NCBI GenBank assembly: GCA_001599295.1
Contig: BCGN01000001.1
Span: forward strand, 1,984,001-2,048,000
Source: Sporopachydermia quercuum
Taxonomy: Eukaryota > Ascomycota > Sporopachydermiomycetes > Sporopachydermiales > Sporopachydermiaceae
Direction of reading: 5' to 3'
DNA length: 64,000 nucleotides
Part shown: positions 63,754 through 64,000 of the stretch, piece after piece
Position numbering within the stretch: position 1 is the first letter of the stretch
How the letters are laid out: each line of letters starts with the position of its first letter
Program-made: the position numbers and the translations under genes
Notes under the pieces: model-generated
The model's database searches: none
What the model was told of the DNA's origin: nothing
Seen by the model: only the letters and a program-made list of their open reading frames with translations

Positions 63754-64000
63754 ATGTATCTAACTAAGGAAGAGTTCAATGATCTCATTGAGACGTATTA
63801 TAAAGAGGTCATTCCTAAGAGATCAGTAAGACATCTGGTGAGAGTCGAACTGAAGTATAATCCTGATCCTTCATTACATTTTATCATAAACAATGACAAC
63901 ATAATTTTAGATATTGATATAGTCTACCATCCTTCGTATTTATGTCCAGTTCTGTACTTTTCAGTACTTAAAATATCATCTGACGAATATGGATTTGAAA
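63754..64000 (+). CDS. ATG10: Probable Atg10 E2-like enzyme, 5' part, cut by window end
   Basis: An open frame of 82 codons from ATG 63754 to the window edge. Atg10 is the E2-like enzyme that joins Atg12 to Atg5 during autophagosome formation. The start MYLTKEEFNDLIETYY resembles the N-terminal helix of Atg10 proteins, and IDIVYHPSYLCPVLYFSV matches the family strand pair (Y-x-P-x-Y-x-x-P-V-L-Y-F). The catalytic Cys would lie beyond the window. Atg3 shares the fold, but its N-terminus differs. An intron further on cannot be excluded. Confidence 0.62.
   Translation, partial: MYLTKEEFNDLIETYYKEVIPKRSVRHLVRVELKYNPDPSLHFIINNDNIILDIDIVYHPSYLCPVLYFSVLKISSDEYGFE

Noticed and set aside
1-64000. Transposons, LTR elements, CRISPR arrays, virus-derived genes
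   Set aside because: No integrase, reverse transcriptase, capsid-like or transposase sequence and no long terminal or spaced repeats were seen.

Overview
The window reads as nuclear DNA of a budding yeast (Saccharomycotina). It is AT-rich. The proteins are closest, as far as I can judge from memory, to yeast families such as Frs1/Frs2, Pbs2, Rck2, Tof1, Hfl1, Tim21, Sdh2, Crp1 and Ypi1. CUG codons sit where Leu is conserved in Pbs2 and Frs1, so this is not a CUG-Ser yeast. For a budding yeast it is intron-rich: seven recognised genes carry twelve short introns (67-239 bp) with GTAAGT/GTATGT/GTACGT donors and NACTAAC-type branch points. Single Ns are scattered through the sequence and never break a frame, as expected for heterozygous or ambiguous consensus bases. 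I cannot name the species.

Layout, 0-19 kb: zinc alcohol dehydrogenase (+), TMEM70-like mitochondrial protein (+), tRNA-Arg(CCG), PRP11/SF3a66 (+, spliced), WDR83/MORG1 homolog (-, spliced), FRS2 (-, spliced), C2H2 zinc-finger protein (+), TIM21 (-, spliced), CRP1/MDG1-like CBM48 protein (-, spliced), a tentative small spliced gene (-), YPI1 (+) and FRS1 (+). Both cytosolic phenylalanyl-tRNA synthetase subunits therefore lie within 12 kb.

19-37 kb: an Ada/AraC-type zinc-cysteine DNA-binding protein with a Q/N-rich tail (-), RCK2/SRK1-like kinase (-), peroxisomal malate synthase ending in SKL (-), and a large disordered RING-H2 protein (-). Two of the intergenic gaps here exceed 3 kb.

37-64 kb: TOF1 (+), AVT2-like vacuolar amino-acid transporter (-, spliced), SDR oxidoreductase (+), a 3.2-kb gap holding a tRNA-Val-like relic, PBS2 (+), HFL1 (-, with a separate last exon), GPI-specific phospholipase D homolog (+), AIM23/mitochondrial IF3 (-), SDH2 (+) and the start of a probable ATG10 (+), cut by the window end.

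There are no operons; genes are individually promoted. Functional echoes include PBS2 and RCK2 (upstream and downstream of Hog1), FRS1 with FRS2, SDH2, TIM21, AIM23 and the TMEM70-like gene in mitochondria, and HFL1 with ATG10 in vacuole/autophagy. I see no transposon, LTR element, CRISPR array or virus-derived gene. The most unusual items are the Ada-type regulator, the GPI-PLD homolog, the tentative spliced micro-gene containing a 13-bp perfect hairpin, a uORF overlapping the zinc-finger start codon, an SDR lacking its catalytic Ser, and several palindromic promoter motifs.
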